From NCBI RefSeq assembly GCF_040580765.1, contig NZ_CP158687.1, positions 2,480,001 through 2,544,000 of the forward strand: a DNA stretch of 64,000 nt, given 5' to 3'. The position numbers and the translations under genes were made by a program. Of the stretch, positions 33,038 to 42,015 are shown in pieces (positions within the stretch are counted from its first letter, which is position 1; each line of letters starts with the position of its first letter). The DNA is from Lentibacter algarum. Lineage in GTDB: Bacteria > Pseudomonadota > Alphaproteobacteria > Rhodobacterales > Rhodobacteraceae. A model generated the notes under the pieces. The model searched no databases. It worked only from the letters and a program-made list of their open reading frames with translations, and had not been told where the DNA came from.

Positions 33038-33916
33038 ATGTCCAATCAAAACGATATGTCCGATTACACTGCCGAAAGCCCCGCACGCGAGGCTTGGCGC
33101 ATGTTCCGTCGCAATATCCCCGCGCTCGTCGGGGTGTTTATCCTCGCCGTCATCATCCTGCTCACCCTCTATGGCCAGCTCTTTTACACAGGTGATGCGT
33201 TTGATGTTGTCTGGGCGCCCCACGAGCGCCCCGGCGTAACCCCCGAGTTCCCCCTCGGAACCGATTACCTCGGCCGCGACCTTGTTGCTGGTCTGCTCAC
33301 AGGGGGCGGAGCCACACTTGCGGTCGGTGCCACCGCCGCCATGATCACCATGATCATCGGTATCACCTTCGGTGCGCTGGCGGGCTTTTATGGCGGCTGG
33401 GTCGACAATCTCCTGATGCGCATCACCGAATTCTTTCAGGTGCTTCCAGCCCTCCTTTTCGCCATGGTACTGGTCACGCTCTTTTCGCCCTCTCTCTTCA
33501 CCATCGCTATGGCCATTGGCGTGGTAAGCTGGCCGCAGACAGCTCGGCTCACCCGTGCAGAATTTCTCAAAATCAAAGAGCTGGAATACGTCACAGCCGC
33601 CCGCGCCATTGGCGCCAAAAACAAGCGCATCATCTGGAAAGTCATCCTGCCCAACGCCATGCCTCCGCTCATCGTCTCCGCGACACTCACAATCGGCGTC
33701 GCCATCCTCTTCGAAGCAGGGCTCAGCTTTCTGGGCCTCGGCGATCCAAATGTCATGTCTTGGGGCCTCATGATTGGGGCCAACCGCGAATATATCCTCG
33801 ATGCTTGGTGGCCTGTCACCTTCCCCGGCCTTGCAATCTTCTTCACAGTCTTCGCTGTCTCGCTGATCGGCGACGGCCTCAACGACGCCTTCAACCCAAA
33901 GCTGAGGGAGCGTTAA
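33038..33916 (+). CDS. ABC transporter permease, DppC type
   Basis: A 292-residue partner permease. An N-terminal cytoplasmic segment and first helix (ALVGVFILAVIILLTLYG) precede the conserved PLGTDYLGRDL-type motif. The EAA loop is AARAIGAKNKRIIWKVILPNA and the C terminus carries LSFLGLGDPN...GWGLMI-like text. It is followed by a G-rich repeat before the ATPase genes. Confidence 0.94.
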   Translation: MSNQNDMSDYTAESPAREAWRMFRRNIPALVGVFILAVIILLTLYGQLFYTGDAFDVVWAPHERPGVTPEFPLGTDYLGRDLVAGLLTGGGATLAVGATAAMITMIIGITFGALAGFYGGWVDNLLMRITEFFQVLPALLFAMVLVTLFSPSLFTIAMAIGVVSWPQTARLTRAEFLKIKELEYVTAARAIGAKNKRIIWKVILPNAMPPLIVSATLTIGVAILFEAGLSFLGLGDPNVMSWGLMIGANREYILDAWWPVTFPGLAIFFTVFAVSLIGDGLNDAFNPKLRER

Positions 33917-33930
33917 GCCCATGCAAGCTC

Positions 33931-33980
33931 TTTGTCTTTCCCAAAATATTCTGCGGGGGTGCGGGGGTGCAAAACCCTCG
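33931..33980. repeat. G-rich REP-like repeat, copy 2 (inside the dpp operon)
   Basis: TTTGTCTTTCCCAAAATATT followed by two GCGGGGGT units and ACCCTC, in the 99-base gap between dppC and dppD. The pattern matches the copies at 21857 and 37327. Here it interrupts an otherwise tight operon. Confidence 0.7.
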
Positions 33981-34015
33981 TTCCTGCCCCTGACCAATCG
34001 CGCCGTGGCCATCCG

Positions 34016-34990
34016 ATGAGCGCTCTTCTTGATATCAAAGACCTGCGCGTCACATTCAACACGCGCTACGGCGAGGTGACAGCGCTCGACAGTGTCTCCC
34101 TGCATGTCAATGAAGGCGAAACACTCGGTGTTGTCGGCGAAAGCGGCTGCGGCAAGTCGATCACAGCCCTCGCCACCATGGGCCTCATCCCCTCGCCTCC
34201 AGGGCGTATCGCGGGCGGCTCCATTGCGCTCAACGGCGAAGAACTCACGTCCGCCTCCGAGGCCCGCCTGCGGGCCCTGCGCGGCGCTGAAATAGCAATG
34301 ATTTTTCAAGAGCCGATGACCTCGCTCAACCCCGTCTTCACAGTTGGCGCGCAAATAGCCGAGGCCATCATGCTACACCAGAAGGTCAGCCGCGACACTG
34401 CTATGAAAGACGCCGTGGCCCTGCTCGATCGGGTGGGGATCCCCTCTCCCGCCGAGCGCGCGCGCGATTATCCACATCAGCTTTCAGGTGGGATGCGTCA
34501 GCGCGTGATGATCGCGATGGCTGTCTCCTGCCGTCCAAAGGTGCTCATCGCCGACGAGCCAACCACAGCACTTGATGTGACGGTTCAGGCCCAAATCTTT
34601 GATCTGCTCAATGAAATCCAGCGCGAGTTTGGCGCAGCCATCATTCTCATCACTCACGACATGGGCGCCATTTCCGAAATGGCCGACCGAGTCGCCGTCA
34701 TGTATGCAGGCCGCGTCATCGAAGAAGCCTCCGCCGACAGCGTGCTCGACACCCCACAACATCCCTACGCGCGCGGGCTGATTGATTGCATTCCCGCACT
34801 TGGCAAAGGTGACACCGCTCTCAAAGAAATCCCCGGTGTCGTCCCGCCTCTGCACCTCTTGGGCGCGGGATGTGCCTTCGCCGCGCGCTGCGCCCACGCA
34901 AACGCGCGCTGCCTGTCCGAGAAACCGCAGCTGATAAACCATGGCCATCATCCCTCCGCCTGCCACGCCGTAGAAGAGGCCCGCATATGA
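34016..34990 (+). CDS. ABC transporter ATP-binding protein, DppD type
   Basis: A 324-residue ATPase. The start at 34016 (MSALLDIKDLRV) is chosen because the longer frame would read through the REP-like repeat. Walker A is GESGCGKS, the signature LSGGMRQRV and Walker B VLIADEPTTALDV. The C-terminal oligo_HPY domain has the cysteine pair GCAFAARCAHA. It overlaps dppF by 4 bases (ATGA). Confidence 0.94.
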   Translation: MSALLDIKDLRVTFNTRYGEVTALDSVSLHVNEGETLGVVGESGCGKSITALATMGLIPSPPGRIAGGSIALNGEELTSASEARLRALRGAEIAMIFQEPMTSLNPVFTVGAQIAEAIMLHQKVSRDTAMKDAVALLDRVGIPSPAERARDYPHQLSGGMRQRVMIAMAVSCRPKVLIADEPTTALDVTVQAQIFDLLNEIQREFGAAIILITHDMGAISEMADRVAVMYAGRVIEEASADSVLDTPQHPYARGLIDCIPALGKGDTALKEIPGVVPPLHLLGAGCAFAARCAHANARCLSEKPQLINHGHHPSACHAVEEARI

Positions 34991-35958
34991 CAGTCCTTCT
35001 TAAAGCCAATGATCTGACAGTGCGCTTCACCTTGGGCAAAAAAGGCCTCTTCGGCGCGCGCCAGTATCTTGAGGCCGTGCGCTCCGTCTCCTTCACGCTT
35101 GAGCGCGGCCGCGCACTCGGGATCGTCGGCGAAAGCGGCTCAGGCAAAACCACAACAGCGATGGCTGCTATAAGGCTCACCGAGGCCGCGGGCGGGCAGG
35201 TGCTCTTTGAAGGAGAGGATCTGCTGACGCTATCCGATGAGGCCATGCGCCAGCGCCGCCGTGATATCCAGCTCATTTTTCAAGACCCGTATAGTTCGCT
35301 CAACCCGCGCGCGCGGGTTGCCGATATCGTCCGCGAGCCGATGGACCTTATGGAAATAGGAACACCCGCCGAACGCGACGCGCGCGTACGCGAGCTCTTT
35401 AAGCTCGTTGGCCTACGCCCTGATCAGCTCAACCTGTTTCCGCACCAGTTCTCAGGCGGGCAGCGTCAGCGCATCTCCATTGCACGCGCCCTCTCCACCA
35501 ACCCAAAGCTGCTGGTCTGCGACGAGCCAGTGTCCGCACTCGACGTGGCCATCCAGGCCCAAATTCTCAACCTGCTGGCCCGTCTCAAAGACGAACTTGG
35601 CCTAAGCTACCTCTTTATCAGCCACGATCTCGGCGTGGTCCGCCATGTCTGCGATGATGTCGCCGTAATGTATCTTGGCAAAATTGTTGAACACGGGCCT
35701 GTTGAAGCCCTCTTTGAAGCCCCACAACATCCCTACACCCGAGCGCTTCTGGCCGCTGCACCGTCACTCGCACGGCGCAAGTCAAAAGGCTATGTGCGCC
35801 CGATGAAGCTCTCAGGCGATCCGCCCTCCCCGATCAACCCACCCAAAGGCTGCGCGTTCGCCGAGCGCTGCCCAAAGGCGCAGAACATCTGCCGCCAAAG
35901 CCCGCCAGAGGCACGCGAAGCACAAGGTTTGCACGTCGCATGCTATTTCCCGGGTTAA
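34987..35958 (+). CDS. ABC transporter ATP-binding protein, DppF type
   Basis: A 323-residue second ATPase. Walker A is GESGSGKTT, the signature FSGGQRQRI and Walker B LLVCDEPVSALDV. The C-terminal oligo_HPY segment is GCAFAERCPKAQNIC. The long frame starting inside dppD is discounted; ATG 34987 overlaps the dppD stop. It ends the importer operon and converges on rppH. Confidence 0.94.
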   Translation: MTVLLKANDLTVRFTLGKKGLFGARQYLEAVRSVSFTLERGRALGIVGESGSGKTTTAMAAIRLTEAAGGQVLFEGEDLLTLSDEAMRQRRRDIQLIFQDPYSSLNPRARVADIVREPMDLMEIGTPAERDARVRELFKLVGLRPDQLNLFPHQFSGGQRQRISIARALSTNPKLLVCDEPVSALDVAIQAQILNLLARLKDELGLSYLFISHDLGVVRHVCDDVAVMYLGKIVEHGPVEALFEAPQHPYTRALLAAAPSLARRKSKGYVRPMKLSGDPPSPINPPKGCAFAERCPKAQNICRQSPPEAREAQGLHVACYFPG

Positions 35959-36015
35959 ATTTGCGGATAGTCGGCTGGAGCGTGCCTCACTCTCGAGAGG
36001 TGGCCAACGGCACGA

Positions 36016-36501
36016 TCATATCTGATCTGAAAATGCCTTAAGCACCGCGGCATAAACCTCGCGCTTGAACGGGACAATATTCGCGACAAGCTGATCTGCG
36101 GGAAGCCAGCGCCACTCCGAAAACTCTGGATGCTCGGTCGCAATATTGACATCGCTGTTTTGGCCGTGAAATCGCATCAGAAACCACTTCTGTTCTTGCC
36201 CGCGAAAGCGGCCTTTCCAGATCTTCGGCACAAGGTCGTGGGGCAAATCATAGGGCAGCCAGCCATCCGTTTCGCCCTCAACCGAAACCTTGTCTGCCGT
36301 TACACCTGTCTCTTCCCAAAGCTCGCGCAACGCCGCATCGCGCGCGCCCTCGCCAGCATCCACGCCGCCCTGCGGCATTTGCCATGCGTCTTGGTCTCGG
36401 TCGCGTCGCTGGCCCACAAACACGTGGCCCTCGGCGTTGACAAGCATCACCCCCACACAGGGGCGATAGGGCAGTTGGGCAATCTCTTCAGGGCTCATCA
36501 C
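36016..36501 (-). CDS. rppH: RNA pyrophosphohydrolase
   Basis: A 161-residue Nudix hydrolase that removes pyrophosphate from mRNA 5' ends and starts decay. The Nudix box is complete: Gly45, Glu51, Arg59-Glu60, Glu63-Glu64 and Gly66 in [30 protein letters not shown] and [17 protein letters not shown] are the usual RppH segments. The gene normally follows ctpA in relatives; here a TauE gene lies between them. Confidence 0.95.
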   Translation of the reverse strand: MMSPEEIAQLPYRPCVGVMLVNAEGHVFVGQRRDRDQDAWQMPQGGVDAGEGARDAALRELWEETGVTADKVSVEGETDGWLPYDLPHDLVPKIWKGRFRGQEQKWFLMRFHGQNSDVNIATEHPEFSEWRWLPADQLVANIVPFKREVYAAVLKAFSDQI

Positions 36502-36505
36502 ATCC

Positions 36506-37246
36506 TCACTTCAGAAAAAACAATACGGTCATGATCAGGCCAACAGCCACAATCCCACCGCGCAAAAGCTTCATATTGGTGATCTTACGCGCATAAGCGG
36601 CACCAAAATAGCCCCCTGCCGTCGTTGCCAGCGCCAGCACAATCGCGCTCTTCCAAGCAATCAGCCCCGCCACAGCAAGCGCGCCCGCTGAAACAATAGA
36701 AATCATCGTCGACATCAGGTTTTTGAGCCCGTTCATCCCGTGCAGATTGGCAAATCCCATGAGGCCAAACACCGCCAGAAGCATGATCCCGAGACCACCG
36801 TTAAAATACCCGCCATAAATCGAAACGCCCAAGACAACAGCCACAGAGCCAATCGTGCCAAGCCCGCCACCCTTCAAAAGCGTCAGAAGCTTTGGGCCCG
36901 CCGCGAATATCAGTGTTGCCACGAGCAAAAGCCAAGGCACGAGGCCCATAAAGACCTCCTCGTTTGTCACCGTTAGCAACAATGCGCCAATCAGCCCCCC
37001 AAGGGCAGAGATCAGCAACATAACAGGCAAGCTTAGCGCACCCTCTGCCGCAATATCCTTCCGGAACGCCCAAGCGCTCCCCGCATAGCCCGGAATAGCG
37101 GTCAATGTCGCCGTGGCATTGGCCATAATCGGCGGCACACCAAGCCAAACCAGCGCAGGAAAGGAAATAAATGTTCCGCCCCCCGCAACCGCATTGAGCG
37201 CGCCGGTGGCAAAGCCAGCGACACAGAGCACAAAAATTTCCAGCAT
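36506..37246 (-). CDS. Sulfite exporter TauE/SafE family protein
   Basis: A 246-residue membrane protein with about seven to eight hydrophobic segments. The N-terminal motif [21 protein letters not shown] is the TauE signature; the internal repeat is [19 protein letters not shown]. Family members export organosulfonates or sulfite or import small anions; the substrate is unknown. It is 4 bases upstream of rppH, likely co-transcribed, and separated from ctpA by a repeat and a terminator. Confidence 0.9.
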   Translation of the reverse strand: MLEIFVLCVAGFATGALNAVAGGGTFISFPALVWLGVPPIMANATATLTAIPGYAGSAWAFRKDIAAEGALSLPVMLLISALGGLIGALLLTVTNEEVFMGLVPWLLLVATLIFAAGPKLLTLLKGGGLGTIGSVAVVLGVSIYGGYFNGGLGIMLLAVFGLMGFANLHGMNGLKNLMSTMISIVSAGALAVAGLIAWKSAIVLALATTAGGYFGAAYARKITNMKLLRGGIVAVGLIMTVLFFLK

Positions 37247-37326
37247 AAGTCTTCCCCCCAGTTATGCCCCTTCTGGCGCATTGCGTTCCCCTCTGCAATC
37301 CCGCACCAAACCCAAACTGCACCCCA

Positions 37327-37402
37327 GTTTTTCTTTCTCAAAATATCTCGGGGGTGCGGGGGCTGGCCCCCGCATCGGTCGGATTTTTGCGCAGCAAAAA
37401 TT
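37327..37402. repeat. G-rich REP-like repeat, copy 3
   Basis: TTTTTCTTTCTCAAAATAT then CTCGGGGG, then a perfect 8-bp hairpin (GCGGGGGC at 37356 with GCCCCCGC at 37366, 2-base spacer) and a second hairpin ATTTTTGC-GCA-GCAAAAAT. It occupies the gap between tauE and ctpA. Confidence 0.8.
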
Positions 37403-37430
37403 CGAAACCACAGACCCTCTCAAACACAAA

Positions 37431-37456
37431 GAGCCGCACCCTCTCAGGTGCGGCTC
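37431..37456 (-). terminator. Terminator downstream of ctpA
   Basis: GAGCCGCACC pairs with GGTGCGGCTC (10 bp) around a 6-base loop. On the minus strand it lies 22 bases after the ctpA stop and is followed by TTTGTGTTT; on the plus strand it is followed by CGATTTTT, so it may work both ways. Confidence 0.85.
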
Positions 37457-37478
37457 CGATTTTTAACAGGCTGAGACC

Positions 37479-38819
37479 TTACTTGCTCTCGGGTCCGAGC
37501 GCTTCAAGTCCCTTGAGAATATCAATCGCGTAGGCGAGCTGATAATCCTCTTCGCGCAGCTTGGCTGCTGCGAGCGCCTTTTCCTGATCCTTCTTGATCT
37601 GTTCAATCTCGTCTTCGGTCAAGCTGTCGTTGTTGAGGCTGCCACGCAGGTCGGCCTCTGTGCGCGCTTCAAACTTGGTTTGCTCTTCTTCCGTCTCCGC
37701 GTCAGGCTTGCGGCGGGGCTGCTCCACAACAATATCAGGCGAAACGCCCAGCGCCTGAATTGAGCGCCCTGATGGCGTATAATACCGCGCCGTCGTCAAG
37801 CGCATCGCGCCCTCGCCTCTGAGCGGCATCACCGTTTGAACCGAGCCTTTGCCAAAGCTCTTCGTACCAACCACGATGGCGCGGCGATGGTCTTGCAACG
37901 CCCCTGCCACAATCTCGGAGGCCGATGCAGAGCCGCCATTGATCAAGACAACAATCGGCTTACCACCCGTCAGGTCACCCGCCGTTGCGTTATAGCGCTC
38001 GCCGTCTTCAGGGTTGCGCCCACGGGTCGAAACAATCTCGCCGCTCTCAAGGAATGCATCCGAAACTGCAATTGCCTCGGTCAACAGCCCGCCAGGGTTG
38101 TTGCGCAGATCAAGGATAAACCCGTTAACCTTGTCCATGCCACCCGCCTCTTCGATCTGCTCTTTGATCCCCGAAGCAAGGTTGGGCGAGGTCTGGCGGT
38201 TAAACGTCGTCACCCGCAAAACAACACTCGTGCCTTCTACGCGTGAGCGCACAGCCGTGAGCTTGATGGTATCTCGAATGATCGAAATTTCGAGCGGCTC
38301 ATCTTCGCCTTCCCGTGCCACCGTGATGACAATCTCGCTGCCCACAGGCCCCCGCATCATCTCCACAGCTTCATCTAGCGTCAGGCCCAAAAGGCTCTCG
38401 CCATCCACGTGGGTGATAAAGTCGCCCGATTCAACGCCCGCTTCGTCCGCTGGTGTCCCATCAATCGGGGAAACAACTTTCACAAAGCCTTCTTCTTGGG
38501 TGACTTCGATGCCAAGCCCGCCAAACTCGCCGCTGGTCTGCACTTTCATGCCTTCCGCGTCTTCCGGGCTAAGGTAGCTTGAATGCGGATCAAGCGAGGT
38601 CAACATGCCGTTGATGGCCGCTTCAATCAGGTCGCCCTCGTCCACTTCTTCGACATATTGCGCACGAATGCGCTCGAAGATGTCACCAAACAGATCAAGC
38701 TGCTGATAAACATTCGTGGTCTTGGTGGATTCCTGTGCCAGCAAAGGCGCTGCCACCTGCGTGGTGATCAGCACGCTCGCAAGCGTTCCGGTTGCCGCCG
38801 CCATGAGAAATTTCTTCAT
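37479..38819 (-). CDS. ctpA: Carboxy-terminal processing peptidase (S41 family)
   Basis: A 446-residue periplasmic serine protease. A signal peptide or anchor covers residues 1-29 (GTLASVLITTQVAAPLLAQ). A PDZ domain spans about 90-170 (GGLGIEVTQEEGFVKVVSPI). The catalytic dyad is Ser299 (GGSASASEIV) and Lys324 (SFGKGSVQ), 25 residues apart as in Prc. The C-terminal tail is charged and glutamate/lysine-rich. Relatives process or degrade peptidoglycan hydrolases and lipoproteins. It follows envC by 3 bases, which suggests a shared cell-wall role. Confidence 0.95.
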   Translation of the reverse strand: MKKFLMAAATGTLASVLITTQVAAPLLAQESTKTTNVYQQLDLFGDIFERIRAQYVEEVDEGDLIEAAINGMLTSLDPHSSYLSPEDAEGMKVQTSGEFGGLGIEVTQEEGFVKVVSPIDGTPADEAGVESGDFITHVDGESLLGLTLDEAVEMMRGPVGSEIVITVAREGEDEPLEISIIRDTIKLTAVRSRVEGTSVVLRVTTFNRQTSPNLASGIKEQIEEAGGMDKVNGFILDLRNNPGGLLTEAIAVSDAFLESGEIVSTRGRNPEDGERYNATAGDLTGGKPIVVLINGGSASASEIVAGALQDHRRAIVVGTKSFGKGSVQTVMPLRGEGAMRLTTARYYTPSGRSIQALGVSPDIVVEQPRRKPDAETEEEQTKFEARTEADLRGSLNNDSLTEDEIEQIKKDQEKALAAAKLREEDYQLAYAIDILKGLEALGPESK

Positions 38820-38822
38820 GTC

Positions 38823-39965
38823 TCAGTCTTCCCTTTGTGTGCGAAACCAGCTCTCGGGGTTCACTGGCTCATTGTCTTCTCTTACTTCCAAATAGAGTGA
38901 TTGTGAAAGGTCACTCCCTGTTCCATCACCAACTTGTGTCAATATTTCGCCGATTGCGGCGTCTTTGCCGCCCATAAGGCCCAAAGGTGCGCCTTCTGCA
39001 ATCACCTCACCTGTTCGTCCATACACCACATCCAGCCCCGCGAATACCATCAGAAGCCCTGATTTTGGTTCAAGAATCATCACATTCCCAAAGTCCAAAA
39101 GCGGCCCCTGATAGCGGATTGTTGCGGCCACAGGAGCGCTGACAAGCGCGCGTGGGCGCGTCGCAAGCAAGACACCAGGCCGTTTGATCCCAGCAGCATC
39201 AGCCTCGCCCGCACGGCGCAAGACACGCCCCGCCACAGGCAACGGCAGCGCGCCCTTCTGGTCAAACACATCCACGTTTGCAGCTGTTTCCAAAGGCCCG
39301 CCGCTGATTTCACCCAAGCCAGCAGCAAAGGCTTCAAGCGTCTCGGTGGTGGCAATAAGCAATGCCGTTTTAACTGCATCTTCAGTAAACTTGCGTGGCA
39401 AATCTGTGCGGTCGGCAATCGCTTGGCTCAGAGCTGTGCGCGCGTCCTGTACCCCTGTGAGCCCGTCTTGCAAGCTGCGCTCCGCACCCGCCTGAAGCTG
39501 GCGCAAGGTGCTCACTTCAACAAGCGTTTCGCGCAAAGCGTCGGCCTGTGCATTCAGCGCAGGTGTCATCTGGCTCACAATCATACCCGCGCGCGCCGTG
39601 CCCAGCGCCCCCTCGGGATGCAAAAACAGACTGGGAGAGCCCGCGCGCCCGCGCGCCTGAAGCACCGTGAGCAGCGCCGCGATCTCCTCTTCCTGACCGG
39701 CGAGCTTAAGGCTCAGTTCCCGCTCGCGGATCGTGGCGCGGCGCAACCCTGCGCGCACGGCGCTCAGCCCCGCCTCATAGGCGCGCACCGTCTCACTCAA
39801 AGCTGCGACGCGCTCGCGCCCACCCTTCGCCGCCTCAAGCAGATCCCGCGCGGCGGACAAATCCTCAAGCGCGGATGCTGCGGCCTCTGCGGGGCTTACG
39901 TCTTGCGCCCAGAGCCCCGTTGGCACAGCCAGACAAGCCGCCAAGAGCGCTGCGCGCCAGTTCAT
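38823..39965 (-). CDS. envC: EnvC-like murein hydrolase activator with degenerate LytM domain
   Basis: A 380-residue secreted protein. A signal peptide is at 1-20 (ALLAACLAVPTGLWAQ). Residues 25-200 form a long coiled coil (SALEDLSAARDLLEAAKGGR and following heptads). The C-terminal third is an M23/LytM fold (YQGPLLDFGNVMILEPKSG to NPESWF). The metal-ligand histidines are absent: the position of the usual HxH reads VFAGLDV. E. coli EnvC is likewise catalytically dead and activates amidases for daughter-cell separation. It overlaps gpmI by 4 bases. Confidence 0.88.
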   Translation of the reverse strand: MNWRAALLAACLAVPTGLWAQDVSPAEAAASALEDLSAARDLLEAAKGGRERVAALSETVRAYEAGLSAVRAGLRRATIRERELSLKLAGQEEEIAALLTVLQARGRAGSPSLFLHPEGALGTARAGMIVSQMTPALNAQADALRETLVEVSTLRQLQAGAERSLQDGLTGVQDARTALSQAIADRTDLPRKFTEDAVKTALLIATTETLEAFAAGLGEISGGPLETAANVDVFDQKGALPLPVAGRVLRRAGEADAAGIKRPGVLLATRPRALVSAPVAATIRYQGPLLDFGNVMILEPKSGLLMVFAGLDVVYGRTGEVIAEGAPLGLMGGKDAAIGEILTQVGDGTGSDLSQSLYLEVREDNEPVNPESWFRTQRED

Positions 39966-41479
39966 ACAATCAAACTTTCGCCAGTCATTTCTTCAGGCTG
40001 CGGCAGCCCCATAAGCGCCAGAAGTGTCGGCGCCAGATCACTCAAGCGCCCCTCACGCAAAGCCGCGCCCTTCGGGCCGCCCACAAGGATCACAGGCACA
40101 GGGTTAATGGTATGCGCCGTATGCGCACCCCCTGTCACCGGATCCCGCATCATTTCGCAATTGCCGTGATCCGCTGTGACGATCATAGAACCGCCCGCCT
40201 TTTCAAGCGCCGCAAGCACGCGGCCAAGGCCCTCATCGACAGCCTCACAAGCTTTCATCGCGGCTTTCAAATCGCCCGTATGGCCGACCATGTCAGGGTT
40301 CGCGTAGTTTGTTACGATGAGGTCAAACCCGTCTTCAATCGCGCCCACAAACGCGTCTGTGACTTCTGCGGCGCTCATCTCGGGCTGCATGTCATAGGTC
40401 GCAACCCTCGGGCTCGGCGCCATGTAGCGCACCTCGCCATCTTCCGCGCCTTCTTTGCCACCGTTGAGAAAGAAGGTCACATGTGGATACTTCTCTGTTT
40501 CCGCGAGGCGGAACTGCCGGAGGCCCTGCTTGGCGACCCATTCGCCCAGCGTATTCACAATCACCCGAGACGGGAAGACCGTGTCCATAAAGCGCTCGTG
40601 GGCTTCCGAATATTCAACCATCCCAAGCATCTGCAGCTTGGGCCGCGCGCCCGTGTCAAACCCGTCAAAATCAGGCTCAGCCATTGCCGCCAGTATCTCC
40701 CGCGCGCGGTCAGCACGGAAGTTAAGACAAAAGACACCGTCACCGTCCTTCATACCCTCATAGCCGCGCAGAACCGTGGCCGAGATAAACTCGTCGGTCT
40801 CGCTGCGGTTATAAGCATTTGAAATCGCGCCATGCGCGTCCATCGCCTTATAGCCGCTTTGCCCATGCACCATAGCGTCATAGGCTTCCTTGACCCGCTC
40901 CCAGCGGTTGTCACGATCCAGCGCAAAATATCGCCCCGTAACCGTAACGATCTTGGCATTGGCAGGAAGTGCCTCCGTGAGGGCCGCAAAATACCCAAAG
41001 GCCGATTTCGGCGCTACGTCGCGCCCGTCTGCAATTGCGTGAATAGCCACAGGTACACCCGCCTCAGCAATCGCATTGACCGACGCGATCAGATGCACAA
41101 GCGAGCCATGCACGCCCCCGTCCGAGACAAGCCCGACAAGATGTGCTGTGCCACCTGTCTCCTTCAACTGAGCGATAAACGCTTTCAGCCGTTCGTTCTC
41201 AAAATAGCTCTGATCCTCAATCGCCAGATCGATCTGCCCAAGGTCCATCGCGACAACGCGCCCCGCGCCGATATTGGTGTGACCAACCTCAGAGTTGCCC
41301 ATCTGCCCGCTCGGCAGGCCCACATCAGGCCCATGAGTGGTGAGAAAATTGTGAGGGCACTCCGCTGAGATCCTGTCAAAATTGGGCGTATTGGCCAGCA
41401 AAGGTGCATTGTCCTCACGCCGCTCCGAGTGGCCCCACCCATCCAAAATACACAAAACAACCGGTTTTTGTCTGCTCAT
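39962..41479 (-). CDS. gpmI: 2,3-bisphosphoglycerate-independent phosphoglycerate mutase
   Basis: A 505-residue, manganese-dependent glycolytic enzyme that interconverts 3- and 2-phosphoglycerate. The alkaline-phosphatase-like metal sites are visible: Asp13 (CILDGWG), the phosphoserine nucleophile Ser63 (GQMGNSEVGHTN), the DGRD motif and the C-terminal TADHGNCEMM with the following histidine (GAHTAHT). It is the central gene of the rsfS-rlmH-gpmI-envC-ctpA run, 64 bases after rlmH. Confidence 0.97.
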   Translation of the reverse strand: MSRQKPVVLCILDGWGHSERREDNAPLLANTPNFDRISAECPHNFLTTHGPDVGLPSGQMGNSEVGHTNIGAGRVVAMDLGQIDLAIEDQSYFENERLKAFIAQLKETGGTAHLVGLVSDGGVHGSLVHLIASVNAIAEAGVPVAIHAIADGRDVAPKSAFGYFAALTEALPANAKIVTVTGRYFALDRDNRWERVKEAYDAMVHGQSGYKAMDAHGAISNAYNRSETDEFISATVLRGYEGMKDGDGVFCLNFRADRAREILAAMAEPDFDGFDTGARPKLQMLGMVEYSEAHERFMDTVFPSRVIVNTLGEWVAKQGLRQFRLAETEKYPHVTFFLNGGKEGAEDGEVRYMAPSPRVATYDMQPEMSAAEVTDAFVGAIEDGFDLIVTNYANPDMVGHTGDLKAAMKACEAVDEGLGRVLAALEKAGGSMIVTADHGNCEMMRDPVTGGAHTAHTINPVPVILVGGPKGAALREGRLSDLAPTLLALMGLPQPEEMTGESLIV

Positions 41480-41543
41480 TGCCCATACCTTCTTTGCGAC
41501 AAGCGTTTACGCTCTCAAACGCTTCGGGGCAACACCCAGAGCC

Positions 41544-42014
41544 TTATTCGCGGTGATACGGCGCACCCGCCAAAATCGACGCCGCGCGATAAAGCTGCTC
41601 GGACAGCATGACCCGCACAAGCATATGCGGCCAGACCATCTTTCCAAAACTCACAGAATGCGCTGCCCGCGACCGCAGGCTCGGCGCGATCCCGTCAGCA
41701 CCACCAATGACAAATGCCACATCCTGCGCGCCTTTGTCCCGCCAGCCCGCCAAGCGCTCGGCAAACTGGGGCGAGCTTTCCACGCGCCCACGCTCATCGA
41801 GACAAACCAAGACGCAGCCCTTAGGCAAAGCCCGCTCCAAAAGGGCGGCCTCAGCCTCCATGCCACCGCCCTTCTTGTCCTCAACTTCCACAACAGAAAG
41901 GGCGGTAAGCCCTAGCCCCCGCCCCGTGCGCTCAAAGCGCGTCACATAATCATCAATCAGCGCTTTCTCAGGCCCGCCTCTCAGACGGCCCACCGCGCAG
42001 ATCTGAACTCGCAT
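41544..42014 (-). CDS. rlmH: 23S rRNA (pseudouridine-1915-N3)-methyltransferase
   Basis: A 156-residue SPOUT methyltransferase acting on 70S ribosomes at pseudouridine 1915. The C-terminal trefoil knot is clear: [17 protein letters not shown] then [20 protein letters not shown] and the terminal PYHRE. It is 1 base downstream of rsfS, the standard pair. Confidence 0.97.
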   Translation of the reverse strand: MRVQICAVGRLRGGPEKALIDDYVTRFERTGRGLGLTALSVVEVEDKKGGGMEAEAALLERALPKGCVLVCLDERGRVESSPQFAERLAGWRDKGAQDVAFVIGGADGIAPSLRSRAAHSVSFGKMVWPHMLVRVMLSEQLYRAASILAGAPYHRE

Positions 42015-42015
42015 A

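Noticed and set aside
32987..34354. 455-codon minus-strand open frame
   Set aside because: Antisense to dppC/dppD; composition is charged and unconserved-looking, and the plus-strand genes are certain.
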